Source: Caldithrix sp. (GTDB lineage Bacteria > Calditrichota > Calditrichia > Calditrichales > Calditrichaceae). Taken from it: a DNA stretch of 64,000 nucleotides. The stretch is taken from NCBI GenBank assembly GCA_014730185.1, contig WJIP01000305.1, positions 1-64,000 of the forward strand, read 5' to 3'. Positions 34,799 through 44,065 of the stretch are shown here, in pieces; the first letter of the stretch is position 1; every line of letters starts with the position of its first letter. The notes beneath the pieces were generated by a model, which was not told the origin of the DNA, made no database searches, and worked only from the letters and a program-made list of their open reading frames with translations. The position numbers and the translations under genes were made by a program.

Positions 34799-35770
34799 TT
34801 AACCGGTTTTGTGAGACTTGGATGTTTTTTTCCTGTTCAGAAGTCGTTTTAAAATTTCATCGGTAGTATGTCCGCGCCGCAAGCCATCGATTATTTTAGG
34901 TTCATCAAAAACCTCATCTTTCATGACTCTTCGCAGCATTTCGAGCTTTTGATAATCGGGAGCGGGCAGGTTATCGTTATTTAATAATATGGCGTTTTTA
35001 TTAATTGACTCAAGGCGTTTACGAGCAAAAGCGATATAACCGGGATTTATTTCGTATCCAACAAATTGTCTGTCTGTATACAAAGCAGCTACGGCAGTAG
35101 TACCAGAACCCATGAATGGATCAGCAATTACATCGTTTTGAAAAGAGTACATTTTAATCAATCGTTTGGGTAATTCAACAGGAAAGGGGGCAGGGTGAAA
35201 ACGATTGCGTTCCGGGGCCATTCGCCAGATAGTGGCGATATATCGACGCCATTCTTCTTTACTTAAGCGGGATTTTTCTTTTTTGTCTTTTGATATTTTT
35301 TCCGGTCTGCCATCTTTAACGAAGATATTAATATATTCGGTTGTATTGAGAACATAAAAATTGGGAGGATAGGGATAAGAACCCATCATGAGTTGATCCG
35401 TGCTTCCCTTATCCCAAATCAAGGTGCCAAATCGAAAAAAATCGGTTTCATTCAGGATGGTTGATTCAATGTCATTATTTATGTTAAGGATGTCTCTGTT
35501 ATAATGTGTGGAATATATTTTTTTTTCCATAGGCATGATTGGAGCATTTATACATAGTTTGCCATTGGGTTTTAAAATCCTGAAACACTCTATCCAAACC
35601 GGTACCATGCTGTTCAGGTACTCCTTGTAGGAATGTTCTTTGCGTCCGATCTGGTTTTCCACTCCATAGTCTTTAACATTAAAATAGGGTGGTGAGGTAA
35701 TGATTAAACGGATGGATTGATCATCTATTTCATCCATTTGTTGTGCTGATTTTTGAAAAATATGGTTCAT
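34799..35770 (-). CDS. DNA amino-methyltransferase (N4-cytosine or N6-adenine), type II
   Basis: 323 residues. The catalytic T25-S-P-P-Y29 motif is near the N-terminus and the S-adenosylmethionine motif ADPFMGSGTTAVAAL near residue 220, so motif IV precedes motif I as in beta-class N6/N4 methyltransferases (PF01555 group). TSPPY favours N4-cytosine but does not exclude adenine. FHPAPFPVELPKRLI is also typical. It should protect the target of the endonuclease encoded convergently 32 bases away. A 14-bp palindrome lies upstream of its start. Confidence 0.9.
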   Translation of the reverse strand: MNHIFQKSAQQMDEIDDQSIRLIITSPPYFNVKDYGVENQIGRKEHSYKEYLNSMVPVWIECFRILKPNGKLCINAPIMPMEKKIYSTHYNRDILNINNDIESTILNETDFFRFGTLIWDKGSTDQLMMGSYPYPPNFYVLNTTEYINIFVKDGRPEKISKDKKEKSRLSKEEWRRYIATIWRMAPERNRFHPAPFPVELPKRLIKMYSFQNDVIADPFMGSGTTAVAALYTDRQFVGYEINPGYIAFARKRLESINKNAILLNNDNLPAPDYQKLEMLRRVMKDEVFDEPKIIDGLRRGHTTDEILKRLLNRKKTSKSHKTG

Positions 35771-36122
35771 TTTGAAGGATAGTCACTTGTCTTTTAATAT
35801 TGTCACTGCACTATAAGACCAAATAATAAATTTATATAAAACAGTTTGTACGTACAAAATAAAATTGATACAAAGGTAATGAAGTCTGAATAGCCTATAA
35901 CGTTGAACATCATGTCTGTGACTCTGATTATTGCATTTTATGTATTAGACTGTTAAAATTAAACTTATCTGCGGTATGGAACATTTGCGAATGCGGATAG
36001 TAACGGAGATTTAGAAAATGTAATACAGGATTGGAGTTGATGCCCGGATTACATTTCTTTGATAACCCTGGTAGCATAATGAAATCTTTTCTTAAAACAA
36101 TGCTAAGCCTGGAGTATACTAA
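35771..36122. other. Intergenic region between methyltransferase and M48 protease genes
   Basis: 352 bases between divergent genes. It holds the palindrome at 35845-35858. No coding frame or RNA is seen. Confidence 0.5.
35845..35858. promoter_or_regulatory. Perfect 14-bp palindrome upstream of the methyltransferase
   Basis: TTTGTACGTACAAA lies 75 bases before the methyltransferase start. It could be an operator for self-control of the modification gene; there is no separate controller gene. Confidence 0.35.
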
Positions 36123-37265
36123 ATGGAGCAGCAAAAAAGAGCGAAACAGTACGAAACGATTAAAATAATAATAAAGGTTAGCGAAACGGTATTAAGTTTT
36201 ATCATACTTTTTGGTTTTGTTATGAGTGCCGGTTCAGCCCAATTGCGGGATTGGGTGCAAGGAGTCTTCATCAATCCCTATATGCAATTGTTATTATTTA
36301 GCGCAATAATTGGCGGGTTCTTCTTTTTAATCACGTTTCCTCTGAGTTTTGTAAGCGGCTATTTGCTTGAACATCGATATCAGCTATCCAATCAAAAATT
36401 AGTTGGTTGGTTATGGGAAAAGGTAAAATCGATGGTGGTAGGGTTGATATTATTTGTTCCGATACTGCTTATTTTTTATTATTTACTACGCACATTCCCT
36501 GATCTCTGGTGGCTTTTACTGGGGGGCATTCTCTTTGTTTTCTCGCTTGCCATTGGTCGCATAGCGCCACAAGTCATTTTTCCGCTGTTCTACAAATTTG
36601 ATTCTTTGGAAGATGATACAATTCAGGATAAAATGCATCGGTTAGCCCGCAAGGGTAATTTTGCCCTTGAAGGTGTTTACCGTTTTAATATGAGCAAAAC
36701 GACGAAAAAAGCCAATGCTGCATTTACTGGGCTTGGTAAGTCGAAGCGTATCATCATTGGTGATACCTTACTGGATTCATTCTCCCCCGATGAAATAGAA
36801 ACCGTCCTTGCCCATGAAGTGGGTCATTTTGTGCACAAACATATTTGGATATCTTTAATCGTATCCACCATCATCACCTTTTTGTCTCTATTTGCAGCTC
36901 ATGTGGTTTATCAAGAATTGATTGGTCAATTTAATTTTAATGGGACTGCCGATTTAGCTGCACTTCCTCTATTGTCAATTATTATGAGTATTCTCGCACT
37001 GATAACGACCCCACTCACCAATCTGTTATCCAGAAAGCATGAATGGCAGGCCGACCGGTATGCATTAGAACACAGTACGGCACCTCAGGCTTTTCCCCAG
37101 GCATTAAAAAAACTGAGCGACATAAATTTAGCCGATCAAAAGCCACACCCGTTAGTAGAATTTTTATTTCACAGCCATCCCGCTATTCAAAAACGAATTG
37201 ATGTTGCTGAGCAAAATTTAAAGAATAAAGGTATAGTGGTCGATTCCAATGAGACCGTGACATGA
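36123..37265 (+). CDS. M48-family membrane metallopeptidase (Ste24/CAAX protease-like)
   Basis: 380 residues. The N-terminal half has several membrane segments and the M48 N-terminal pattern (LSFVSGYLLEHRYQLSNQ). The zinc motif is H231-E-V-G-H235; the third ligand region is SRKHEWQADRYALEH, with Glu two residues after His. FNMSKTTKKANAAFTGLGKSKRIIIGDTLL is typical of Ste24-like members. In bacteria these proteases act in membrane protein quality control. GGAG precedes the ATG by eight bases. Confidence 0.93.
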   Translation: MEQQKRAKQYETIKIIIKVSETVLSFIILFGFVMSAGSAQLRDWVQGVFINPYMQLLLFSAIIGGFFFLITFPLSFVSGYLLEHRYQLSNQKLVGWLWEKVKSMVVGLILFVPILLIFYYLLRTFPDLWWLLLGGILFVFSLAIGRIAPQVIFPLFYKFDSLEDDTIQDKMHRLARKGNFALEGVYRFNMSKTTKKANAAFTGLGKSKRIIIGDTLLDSFSPDEIETVLAHEVGHFVHKHIWISLIVSTIITFLSLFAAHVVYQELIGQFNFNGTADLAALPLLSIIMSILALITTPLTNLLSRKHEWQADRYALEHSTAPQAFPQALKKLSDINLADQKPHPLVEFLFHSHPAIQKRIDVAEQNLKNKGIVVDSNETVT

Positions 37266-37400
37266 CTCCGAATGTGAAGGTGAAAGAGATGAGAAATTCG
37301 CTGTTGAGTTTATTTGTGCTTAAATGGGCTTGAGAGCGCAGTGTATTTGTAATAATTTTCTGGTAGCTTTTAAATAATACAGTAAAAGAAGAGCAATCCG

Positions 37401-40400
37401 TTGAAACAATCACCAAATCAAAAATCAAAACTACGGTATATTAGAAAATTCCTAAAATACTTTTTTTTGGCCTTTTTTATTATTGTGTCTGTTTTTGTCC
37501 TTTTGTATTGGCAGACCAATGTGGTGGAAAATATTGCTGAAAATTACATTAACCGCATGTTAAAGGATAAGGGTCAAGTTACCTATGAAGCATTATCCGG
37601 CAGTCTGATTAACTCTATCGAACTGACAAATGTCCGTTTAAATGTGGAAGATGCTATTCAGGTTTCGGGTAGTTACATTGAAGTGCGATACCGCCTGTTA
37701 CCTTTAATATTCAAGCGTATTGAAGTTTCCAAAATTTTTATTGACCAGCTATCCATTGCTGTTGAAGAAGGTCAGGATCCGGAACCGGATCCCGCTTCGA
37801 CTTTTGATATTGATGCTACTTTGCGCAAAATTCAACAATCGAACTTTGCCGATTCTCTGCTGCAAGCCCTGCCCAATATACAATTAAAAGATGTGGAAAT
37901 TTATACCAATGAAATAATCTTTCGAGGATCGCCCATAACCTTAGCAGATATTCAATTAAAGGCTAACGGAAAAGCCGGTAATCAGAATTACAAAATTCAA
38001 ATTGAAAAGCTTAAGGGAAGATGGAAAGAAAAGAATTGGCAATTGAAATCTTTGAGCTTTCTTTTGCAAGGTAATCGCCATCACTTTACACTAAATCAGT
38101 TTACCATGCAAACGGAACATTCACATTTGAAGTTGAGTGGGTATTATCAGCTTAAAGATTCGATATTCTTGAATCTTAATCTCACAGATGCATATATCGA
38201 TTTTAAAGATGTCTATAAAATAACCAATGATAGTATGTTACAAGATGGTTATGTGGAGGGAACTTGGACACTGAGCGGACAACCCATCCATTTAGCAAAT
38301 TCTTTGAACTTGAAAGGACGCTGGCAGGATCATCGTTTACATCGTTTTCAACTGGATGCCGGTTATAATCGGGGCGCCGTAACTCTGGACCGATTATTAA
38401 TCGATAGCAATGACGGTCGTTTACGATTATCCGGACAGGGGCGAACAGACAAGGGGGCTGCTGCCAGTGCCAATATGCACTTTTCTGATTTGAATTTGGG
38501 AGCCTTCAGTGCGCAGTTACCGTCAACTATTTTAAACGGTTCTCTATTTTTTAATTATGACAATCTTGATATTGCCAATACAACCGGGAACGGGCAGCTA
38601 ATGATGTATCATTCTTCCATCGATTCAATTCCGATTGATTCAATACAGTTTGCGCTCAGTGCGAATCGAGGTGATTGGAAAATTGCTGAACGCTCGTTTA
38701 TTAAAATCGCTGACAGCTGCCAGTTTCAAATTGAAGGTGAAATGAATAAAAAGAATCAATTCCATTTTTCTGTATCAACCTTTAAGAATAATTTGGCGGT
38801 GCTGGGGCGCGTTCTGGATATTAACGAGCTGAGCGGTATAGCAGACAGCCAGCTACGTTTGTCAGGTACTATGGATGCATTGGATGTTTCAGGTACCATC
38901 CAAATGCCATGGGCAAAGTTTGATCAGGTGCAGGCTGAATCCATATCGCTTAAATTTTTTGCCCAAAACATACTTAATCAGGATGAGCGCTATGGAGCTG
39001 CAGAGTTTGTAATCGACAGCGGATATGTAGGTAAATTTCCTATTACAGATGTAAGTTTTAATGCTAAGGTTAACGGTAATCGGATTTTCCTTCGTGAATT
39101 GCAGTTAAAGAGTCAAAACAACTATGTGACGACCACAGCAGAGTTCCATTATTACGAGGACAGATACACATTAAACATCCCTGAGTTTAAGGCGGTTTAT
39201 GAGAGTTACTGGCTCGAAAATGAGGGAACCTTATCGGTTGTATCAGATAGCAATCACATTCAAATTGAATCCTTCAGACTGCTGGGCCCGGGGAATGCCG
39301 AGTTGGAAATTGCCGGAAACTGGTTATGGCAAAATAATGATCTTGCAAGCTATATCTATTTCCGCAATATTAAAATTCAGACATTCGAACAATTTTGGTC
39401 GGAAAAATTGGATTTGAAGGGTATTATCAACGGATATGCAGAAATCTATCAACCCCTTACCAATCCTCAGTTTGAAGTGAATGTAAATGTAGACAGTGTT
39501 ACATACAATAAAACATATTTGGGACAACTTTCAAACTCGTATTATTACGATAATGGTAAACTGACCATCGAGAAATTTAATTTAAAACAGAACGAAATTG
39601 ATTTTAATATTACTGGGTATATCGCGGGACTGGTCGAAGAAGAGGACATGTTCACCTTAGAATGGATTAAGAACGCAACACTCAATGTGGATATGGATCT
39701 TAAGAAGCTTACTCTGGAGCAACTCAGCCCGCTTATTTCCAAACAATTTCCGATTAAGGGGATTGTCAGGTCAAATATGCATATAGACGGGTCAATCGGC
39801 AGACCGTTTGTGCATCAGGATGTATTTCTAAGAAATATCCAATATAATCAATATAAGCTGGATTCTCTAAATTTAAATACGCAGTACAATAGCCATTACC
39901 TCGTACTCAATCGGTTAGAGGCCTTTGTCGAGGGTGCGCCCATATCTGCAAAAGGCTGGTTTCGTTATCCATTTAACATCGATGATCCCGATACTAATAT
40001 TGCAGATAATGAATTTAAACTGTATTTGCAAAGTTCCGGGGATACCTTAGATTTTCTGAGTTCTCTCAATGTGGAAGTGGAATACATACATGGACCATAC
40101 ACAACCGAGCTATATATTGGCGGAACTCTGGAAAAACCGACCATTTCCAAAGGTAACATACAATTCGAGAATGCTGATATGTTGCTTTCTTTGGTTAAAG
40201 ACCCTATTGAAAATGTTCAATTCGATGCTCAAATTCGTGATTCAGTACTACATATTAATACATTTCGCGGTCGTTCCCGGAAGAAAAAAGATTTTCTGGA
40301 GAAGAGCATCGCTTTCTTACGTAGTTTAATCCCCTGGTCATCCCGAGACAAAAATAACGGGATTTTGGAAGCTTCGGGTACCATCAATCTAAGCGATCTC

Positions 40401-41456
40401 AACAGGCCAAAACTGAATTTGAAGGCAAAAAGTAATGATGTTTACATCGATTATTTTCTTGAAAATACCCAATTGGTCATTAGCAGTGATGCTATTGAAA
40501 TTTACGGCCGGGACACGGTTAATGTGTTTGCCGAAGCTGAGATCAAAGAAGGGAATCTGGTTGTTGACCTGGCTCAGATGGAACGCAATTTGTATCTATC
40601 AGAAACGTCCGTTGAAACGAAAAAAACATATACAACAATGGATATAAATGTAAATATCCCCGGTAATTTTACTATAACAAGTTCTCCTCTGGATTTAACC
40701 AATAATTTTAAGATCAACATAATGGGGAATATACAGGTTTTGATGGAAGCCGGTAAGGATGATCCACAGATTACCGGTCACCTGGAGGTGGTATCCGGCA
40801 AATTTTCTGCGTTTAACCAGAATTTTACGGTAAAATCCGGAACAATAGATTTAAAAAATCCACAGAAGATTAATCCCGATATTAATCTGGTTGCAGTTAA
40901 ATTACTGGACCAAAGGGAATTCGAGTTGATTATCACCGGCAATCTGGAAGATTTGGATCAGGATATTCGTGTTATTAAAAATGGCCAGGAAGAAAACATG
41001 TCCTATCTCGATAAAATATCGTTACTTACCCTGGGAGCCGATCTGGGTGATGTGACAGGTAAGACCGATTCCACCTTGCTTAGTGTGGGTGAGGATGTGG
41101 CTACCACTTCTTTACTGACCGCCGTAGAGAGGGGAACAGAGGAATATACCGGTTTGGATAAGGTAGAAATTGAGGCAAACAAATCTTTATTAAATCTGAA
41201 AAAAATGCGCTTAAACAGCGGATTGAGCGATGTTTCCATCTCATTTGGAAAATATTTAACTAATGATTTATATGTGGAATACCGTACGCAGTTCGGGCAA
41301 AATATACCTGCACCGCGACTGGGTTGGGATGCCGGTAATCGTATCCGGTTGGAATATCGGCTGGACCAGAACTGGAAATTTGACAGTTTTTATGAGAAAA
41401 CCGTTTTAGGCAATAATAAAGTCAAAGTGGGCATCAACTGGGAATATACATTTTGA
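37401..41456 (+). CDS. tamB: Translocation and assembly module protein TamB
   Basis: 1351 residues. One membrane anchor (about residues 14-35) is followed by a very long periplasmic beta-rich body of the AsmA/TamB taco fold and a C-terminal DUF490 domain (from around residue 1080, with GHLEVVSGKFSAFNQNFTVKSGTIDLKNP and YLTNDLYVEYRTQFGQ). It should bridge the periplasm and work with the TamA-like barrel encoded directly downstream, in outer-membrane biogenesis or lipid transfer. Start is TTG 37401; GAAGAG upstream is a modest ribosome binding site. Confidence 0.88.
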   Translation: MKQSPNQKSKLRYIRKFLKYFFLAFFIIVSVFVLLYWQTNVVENIAENYINRMLKDKGQVTYEALSGSLINSIELTNVRLNVEDAIQVSGSYIEVRYRLLPLIFKRIEVSKIFIDQLSIAVEEGQDPEPDPASTFDIDATLRKIQQSNFADSLLQALPNIQLKDVEIYTNEIIFRGSPITLADIQLKANGKAGNQNYKIQIEKLKGRWKEKNWQLKSLSFLLQGNRHHFTLNQFTMQTEHSHLKLSGYYQLKDSIFLNLNLTDAYIDFKDVYKITNDSMLQDGYVEGTWTLSGQPIHLANSLNLKGRWQDHRLHRFQLDAGYNRGAVTLDRLLIDSNDGRLRLSGQGRTDKGAAASANMHFSDLNLGAFSAQLPSTILNGSLFFNYDNLDIANTTGNGQLMMYHSSIDSIPIDSIQFALSANRGDWKIAERSFIKIADSCQFQIEGEMNKKNQFHFSVSTFKNNLAVLGRVLDINELSGIADSQLRLSGTMDALDVSGTIQMPWAKFDQVQAESISLKFFAQNILNQDERYGAAEFVIDSGYVGKFPITDVSFNAKVNGNRIFLRELQLKSQNNYVTTTAEFHYYEDRYTLNIPEFKAVYESYWLENEGTLSVVSDSNHIQIESFRLLGPGNAELEIAGNWLWQNNDLASYIYFRNIKIQTFEQFWSEKLDLKGIINGYAEIYQPLTNPQFEVNVNVDSVTYNKTYLGQLSNSYYYDNGKLTIEKFNLKQNEIDFNITGYIAGLVEEEDMFTLEWIKNATLNVDMDLKKLTLEQLSPLISKQFPIKGIVRSNMHIDGSIGRPFVHQDVFLRNIQYNQYKLDSLNLNTQYNSHYLVLNRLEAFVEGAPISAKGWFRYPFNIDDPDTNIADNEFKLYLQSSGDTLDFLSSLNVEVEYIHGPYTTELYIGGTLEKPTISKGNIQFENADMLLSLVKDPIENVQFDAQIRDSVLHINTFRGRSRKKKDFLEKSIAFLRSLIPWSSRDKNNGILEASGTINLSDLNRPKLNLKAKSNDVYIDYFLENTQLVISSDAIEIYGRDTVNVFAEAEIKEGNLVVDLAQMERNLYLSETSVETKKTYTTMDINVNIPGNFTITSSPLDLTNNFKINIMGNIQVLMEAGKDDPQITGHLEVVSGKFSAFNQNFTVKSGTIDLKNPQKINPDINLVAVKLLDQREFELIITGNLEDLDQDIRVIKNGQEENMSYLDKISLLTLGADLGDVTGKTDSTLLSVGEDVATTSLLTAVERGTEEYTGLDKVEIEANKSLLNLKKMRLNSGLSDVSISFGKYLTNDLYVEYRTQFGQNIPAPRLGWDAGNRIRLEYRLDQNWKFDSFYEKTVLGNNKVKVGINWEYTF

Positions 41457-43345
41457 ATTTAAGATTTATCACGCTTGCATCGGTAACATTGGTTGTCTTA
41501 TTAACGGCCACGTCGCATACTTATGCGGTGGATACCAAAGTCGAAAGAATTAATTTTAAAAATAATACCCACTACAGGGGTTCAAAACTCAGAGAAATTA
41601 TACACTCCCAGGGCGGTAAGATTTATGAACCGCGATTTGCCAAGTTAGACCGTTTACTTTTGCGTAATTTCTATAAGGGTCAGGGATATTTAGATGCATC
41701 AGTGCAAAATAAAGAGGTTTACAATAAAGATCGCTCCCGTGTTCGGCTGACTTATAGCATTACTGAAGGGCGACGGTATTATTACGGTGGGTTACGTTTA
41801 AGCGGTGTGCAATCCATACAGCCTAATAAAATTAACAATCAGTTTGATCTGGAGAAAAATGCACCCTTTAACGAACGTTTGATCACCGGTAGTCTAAAGC
41901 AGGTCGAAAATTTATATTACAATTCCGGTAAGCCATTCGCGGAAATTAAAATTAATTATTTGTATGAATCGGACTCCTTAATATACGTCTTATTAGATGT
42001 TACTGAGAACGAAACTGTGTTTATAGAAGATATTGAATATAAAGGGCTACAATTGGTCCAAAAATTTCTAGTTCGGCGGGAGTTGGAAATCAAGAAGGGG
42101 GATCTGTATAACCGGCAAGCTATTGAAACTTCCCAGAGAAACATCTATGGGCTGGGTTTGTTCCGATATGTGAGATTTGAAATCGAACCAATACCCGATA
42201 AGCCGGCAAAAGTCGTACTGAAAATAAATGTGCAGGAAAAGGATCCACGATGGCTGGGATTACGACTCGGCCTGGCCCACGAGCAGGAGGTGTATTATGG
42301 TAACAAAATCGAATTTACCGCAGAAGGGGGGCATCGTAATATTTATGGCACCGGTCGAAGTATTAGTTTGCATATCACACCTGCAATAAGTTATGACTTT
42401 GGTGAGAATCAATTCCACAATCCGGATAACCGTATCTCGTTGCGTTTTATAGAGCCATGGATTTTTTATACAAGAATGCCCGGCATTTTTGAATTAGCCT
42501 ACCAGCAGTTCAGGCCCCTTAATAGTGGTGATTTTGATGTACTCAGCGCATCGTTCGATGTAACACGTGAGATCAGCCCTATTATGGAAGTAAGTGCTTC
42601 CATTGGTACAAAACGTGTGAATCGCGTTTCAGACGATGCCATTGAGGAACGATACGTTCGTGAGTTTGGAATTAATGAAAGTCAGGTGTATTCTGTTGTT
42701 TTATATGGCAAACGGGACAATCGTAAAAATGTTTTTAACCCGGTCAACAGCTCCTACCATGATCTGTCCTTGTCCTTTTCCTATAGTGAAGGCCGGGACG
42801 AGGAAGAAAACATTAAAACCAACCAATATATTACCTTGATCAGTTCATGGCAGCGGTATCAACCATGGCGTCCGAAACTTTTTAACTTCAGACGCTGGGG
42901 TTTTACTTTAGCTACCCGTATTAAAGCCGGGGCAATAATTGAAACCGGAAAAAATAAAGAAATACCTATAAACGATCGGTTCTATGCCGGTGGTGCCAAT
43001 ACGGTTCGTGGTTATTCCGAGCAGTTATTGGGTCCGGCAAGCGCCTATAACCAACAGGGTATAAAAACCCAGGCATCCGGGGGGAAATTGCTCTACTTAG
43101 CCAATGCCGAGGTTCGTATACCCCTTTTTTGGATTTTTGTACTGGAATATTTTGTCGATAGTGGATTTGTATGGCCTGAGCTCAGCGTATTTGATGCCAG
43201 GGATGTAAAATTTACTACCGGGATGGGACTGGCAGTATTAACGCCGTTAGGGCCGGCGCGTATAGATTATGGCCGGAAACTTATGCCTCAGCCGGATGAT
43301 CCATCCAAAGATGCAATCCATTTTGGTTTATATTTTGCATTTTAA
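41453..43345 (+). CDS. tamA: Omp85-family outer membrane protein, TamA-like
   Basis: 630 residues with a signal peptide (about 1-25). Three POTRA-like repeats (VERINFKNNTHYRGSKLREI, YYYGGLRLSGVQSIQ, VFIEDIEYKGLQLVQKFLVRRELEIKKGD) precede a 16-strand barrel domain with RFYAGGANTVRGYSEQLLGP, the conserved barrel loop, and a final Phe. TTG start overlaps the tamB stop by four bases, so the two are translationally linked, and the order tamB-tamA supports the TAM assignment over BamA. Confidence 0.88.
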   Translation: MNLRFITLASVTLVVLLTATSHTYAVDTKVERINFKNNTHYRGSKLREIIHSQGGKIYEPRFAKLDRLLLRNFYKGQGYLDASVQNKEVYNKDRSRVRLTYSITEGRRYYYGGLRLSGVQSIQPNKINNQFDLEKNAPFNERLITGSLKQVENLYYNSGKPFAEIKINYLYESDSLIYVLLDVTENETVFIEDIEYKGLQLVQKFLVRRELEIKKGDLYNRQAIETSQRNIYGLGLFRYVRFEIEPIPDKPAKVVLKINVQEKDPRWLGLRLGLAHEQEVYYGNKIEFTAEGGHRNIYGTGRSISLHITPAISYDFGENQFHNPDNRISLRFIEPWIFYTRMPGIFELAYQQFRPLNSGDFDVLSASFDVTREISPIMEVSASIGTKRVNRVSDDAIEERYVREFGINESQVYSVVLYGKRDNRKNVFNPVNSSYHDLSLSFSYSEGRDEEENIKTNQYITLISSWQRYQPWRPKLFNFRRWGFTLATRIKAGAIIETGKNKEIPINDRFYAGGANTVRGYSEQLLGPASAYNQQGIKTQASGGKLLYLANAEVRIPLFWIFVLEYFVDSGFVWPELSVFDARDVKFTTGMGLAVLTPLGPARIDYGRKLMPQPDDPSKDAIHFGLYFAF

Positions 43346-43409
43346 CTTACAATGGATAGGATGTCTCAGAAGCTTTAATGAAAAGTTCAGCTGTCATTTG
43401 AGGGATGGG

Positions 43410-43958
43410 CTAATCAAATAAATATGCCTCTCTAAGCCGTGGGTGATTTTGGTCTTTATCAGACAACTTGATGTCAGACTGGGGCCATTTGATTCCAATA
43501 TCCGGGTCGTTCCAAATTATACCGCAATCATACTCCGGAGCGTATTCCGTACTTGTTTTGTACATCACTTCTGCTTCCGCACTAAGCGTAAGAAAACCAT
43601 GGGCGAAACCGGGCGGTATATACAACATCTCTTTGTTATCAGCGGATAAAATACAACCAAACCATCCCTTAAATGTATTGGAGGATTGTCGTATATCGAC
43701 CGCTACATCAAAAATTTCACCCTGAGTGCAACGCACCAATTTGCCCTGGGCAAAGGGCTCTTTTTGATAATGCAAACCTCGTAATACCCCATTCACCGAT
43801 TTGGAATGATTATCCTGTAAAAAATTAACCTCAATACCGTTTTGCAAAAATTCTGAATGCTTATAATACTCCAGAAAAAAACCACGGTTATCACCAAATA
43901 CTTTGGGAATAATACGAATCAAATCTTTTAATGCAGTTCGTTGAAAAGTGAAGGGCAT
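43410..43958 (-). CDS. rfbC: dTDP-4-dehydrorhamnose 3,5-epimerase
   Basis: 182 residues, normal for RfbC/RmlC. H63 in VLRGLHYQ is the catalytic base; GEIFDVAVDIRQSSNTF, YIPPGFAHGFLTLS and YKTSTEYAPEYDCGIIWNDPDIGIKWP complete the cupin signature. It makes dTDP-4-keto-L-rhamnose, a step to dTDP-rhamnose. rfbA, rfbB and rfbD are not in the window. AAGGAA precedes the start. It may be co-transcribed with the exporter gene upstream of it on the same strand. Confidence 0.95.
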   Translation of the reverse strand: MPFTFQRTALKDLIRIIPKVFGDNRGFFLEYYKHSEFLQNGIEVNFLQDNHSKSVNGVLRGLHYQKEPFAQGKLVRCTQGEIFDVAVDIRQSSNTFKGWFGCILSADNKEMLYIPPGFAHGFLTLSAEAEVMYKTSTEYAPEYDCGIIWNDPDIGIKWPQSDIKLSDKDQNHPRLREAYLFD

Positions 43959-44065
43959 GATTGTTCCTTAAATAGAGGAGGATGAGTAATGCTCAATCCT
44001 TTGATCCGATAATGCATGATTATCAGTTTTCCCTCATACAATTTGTTCAGATGCTATACCGGTTT

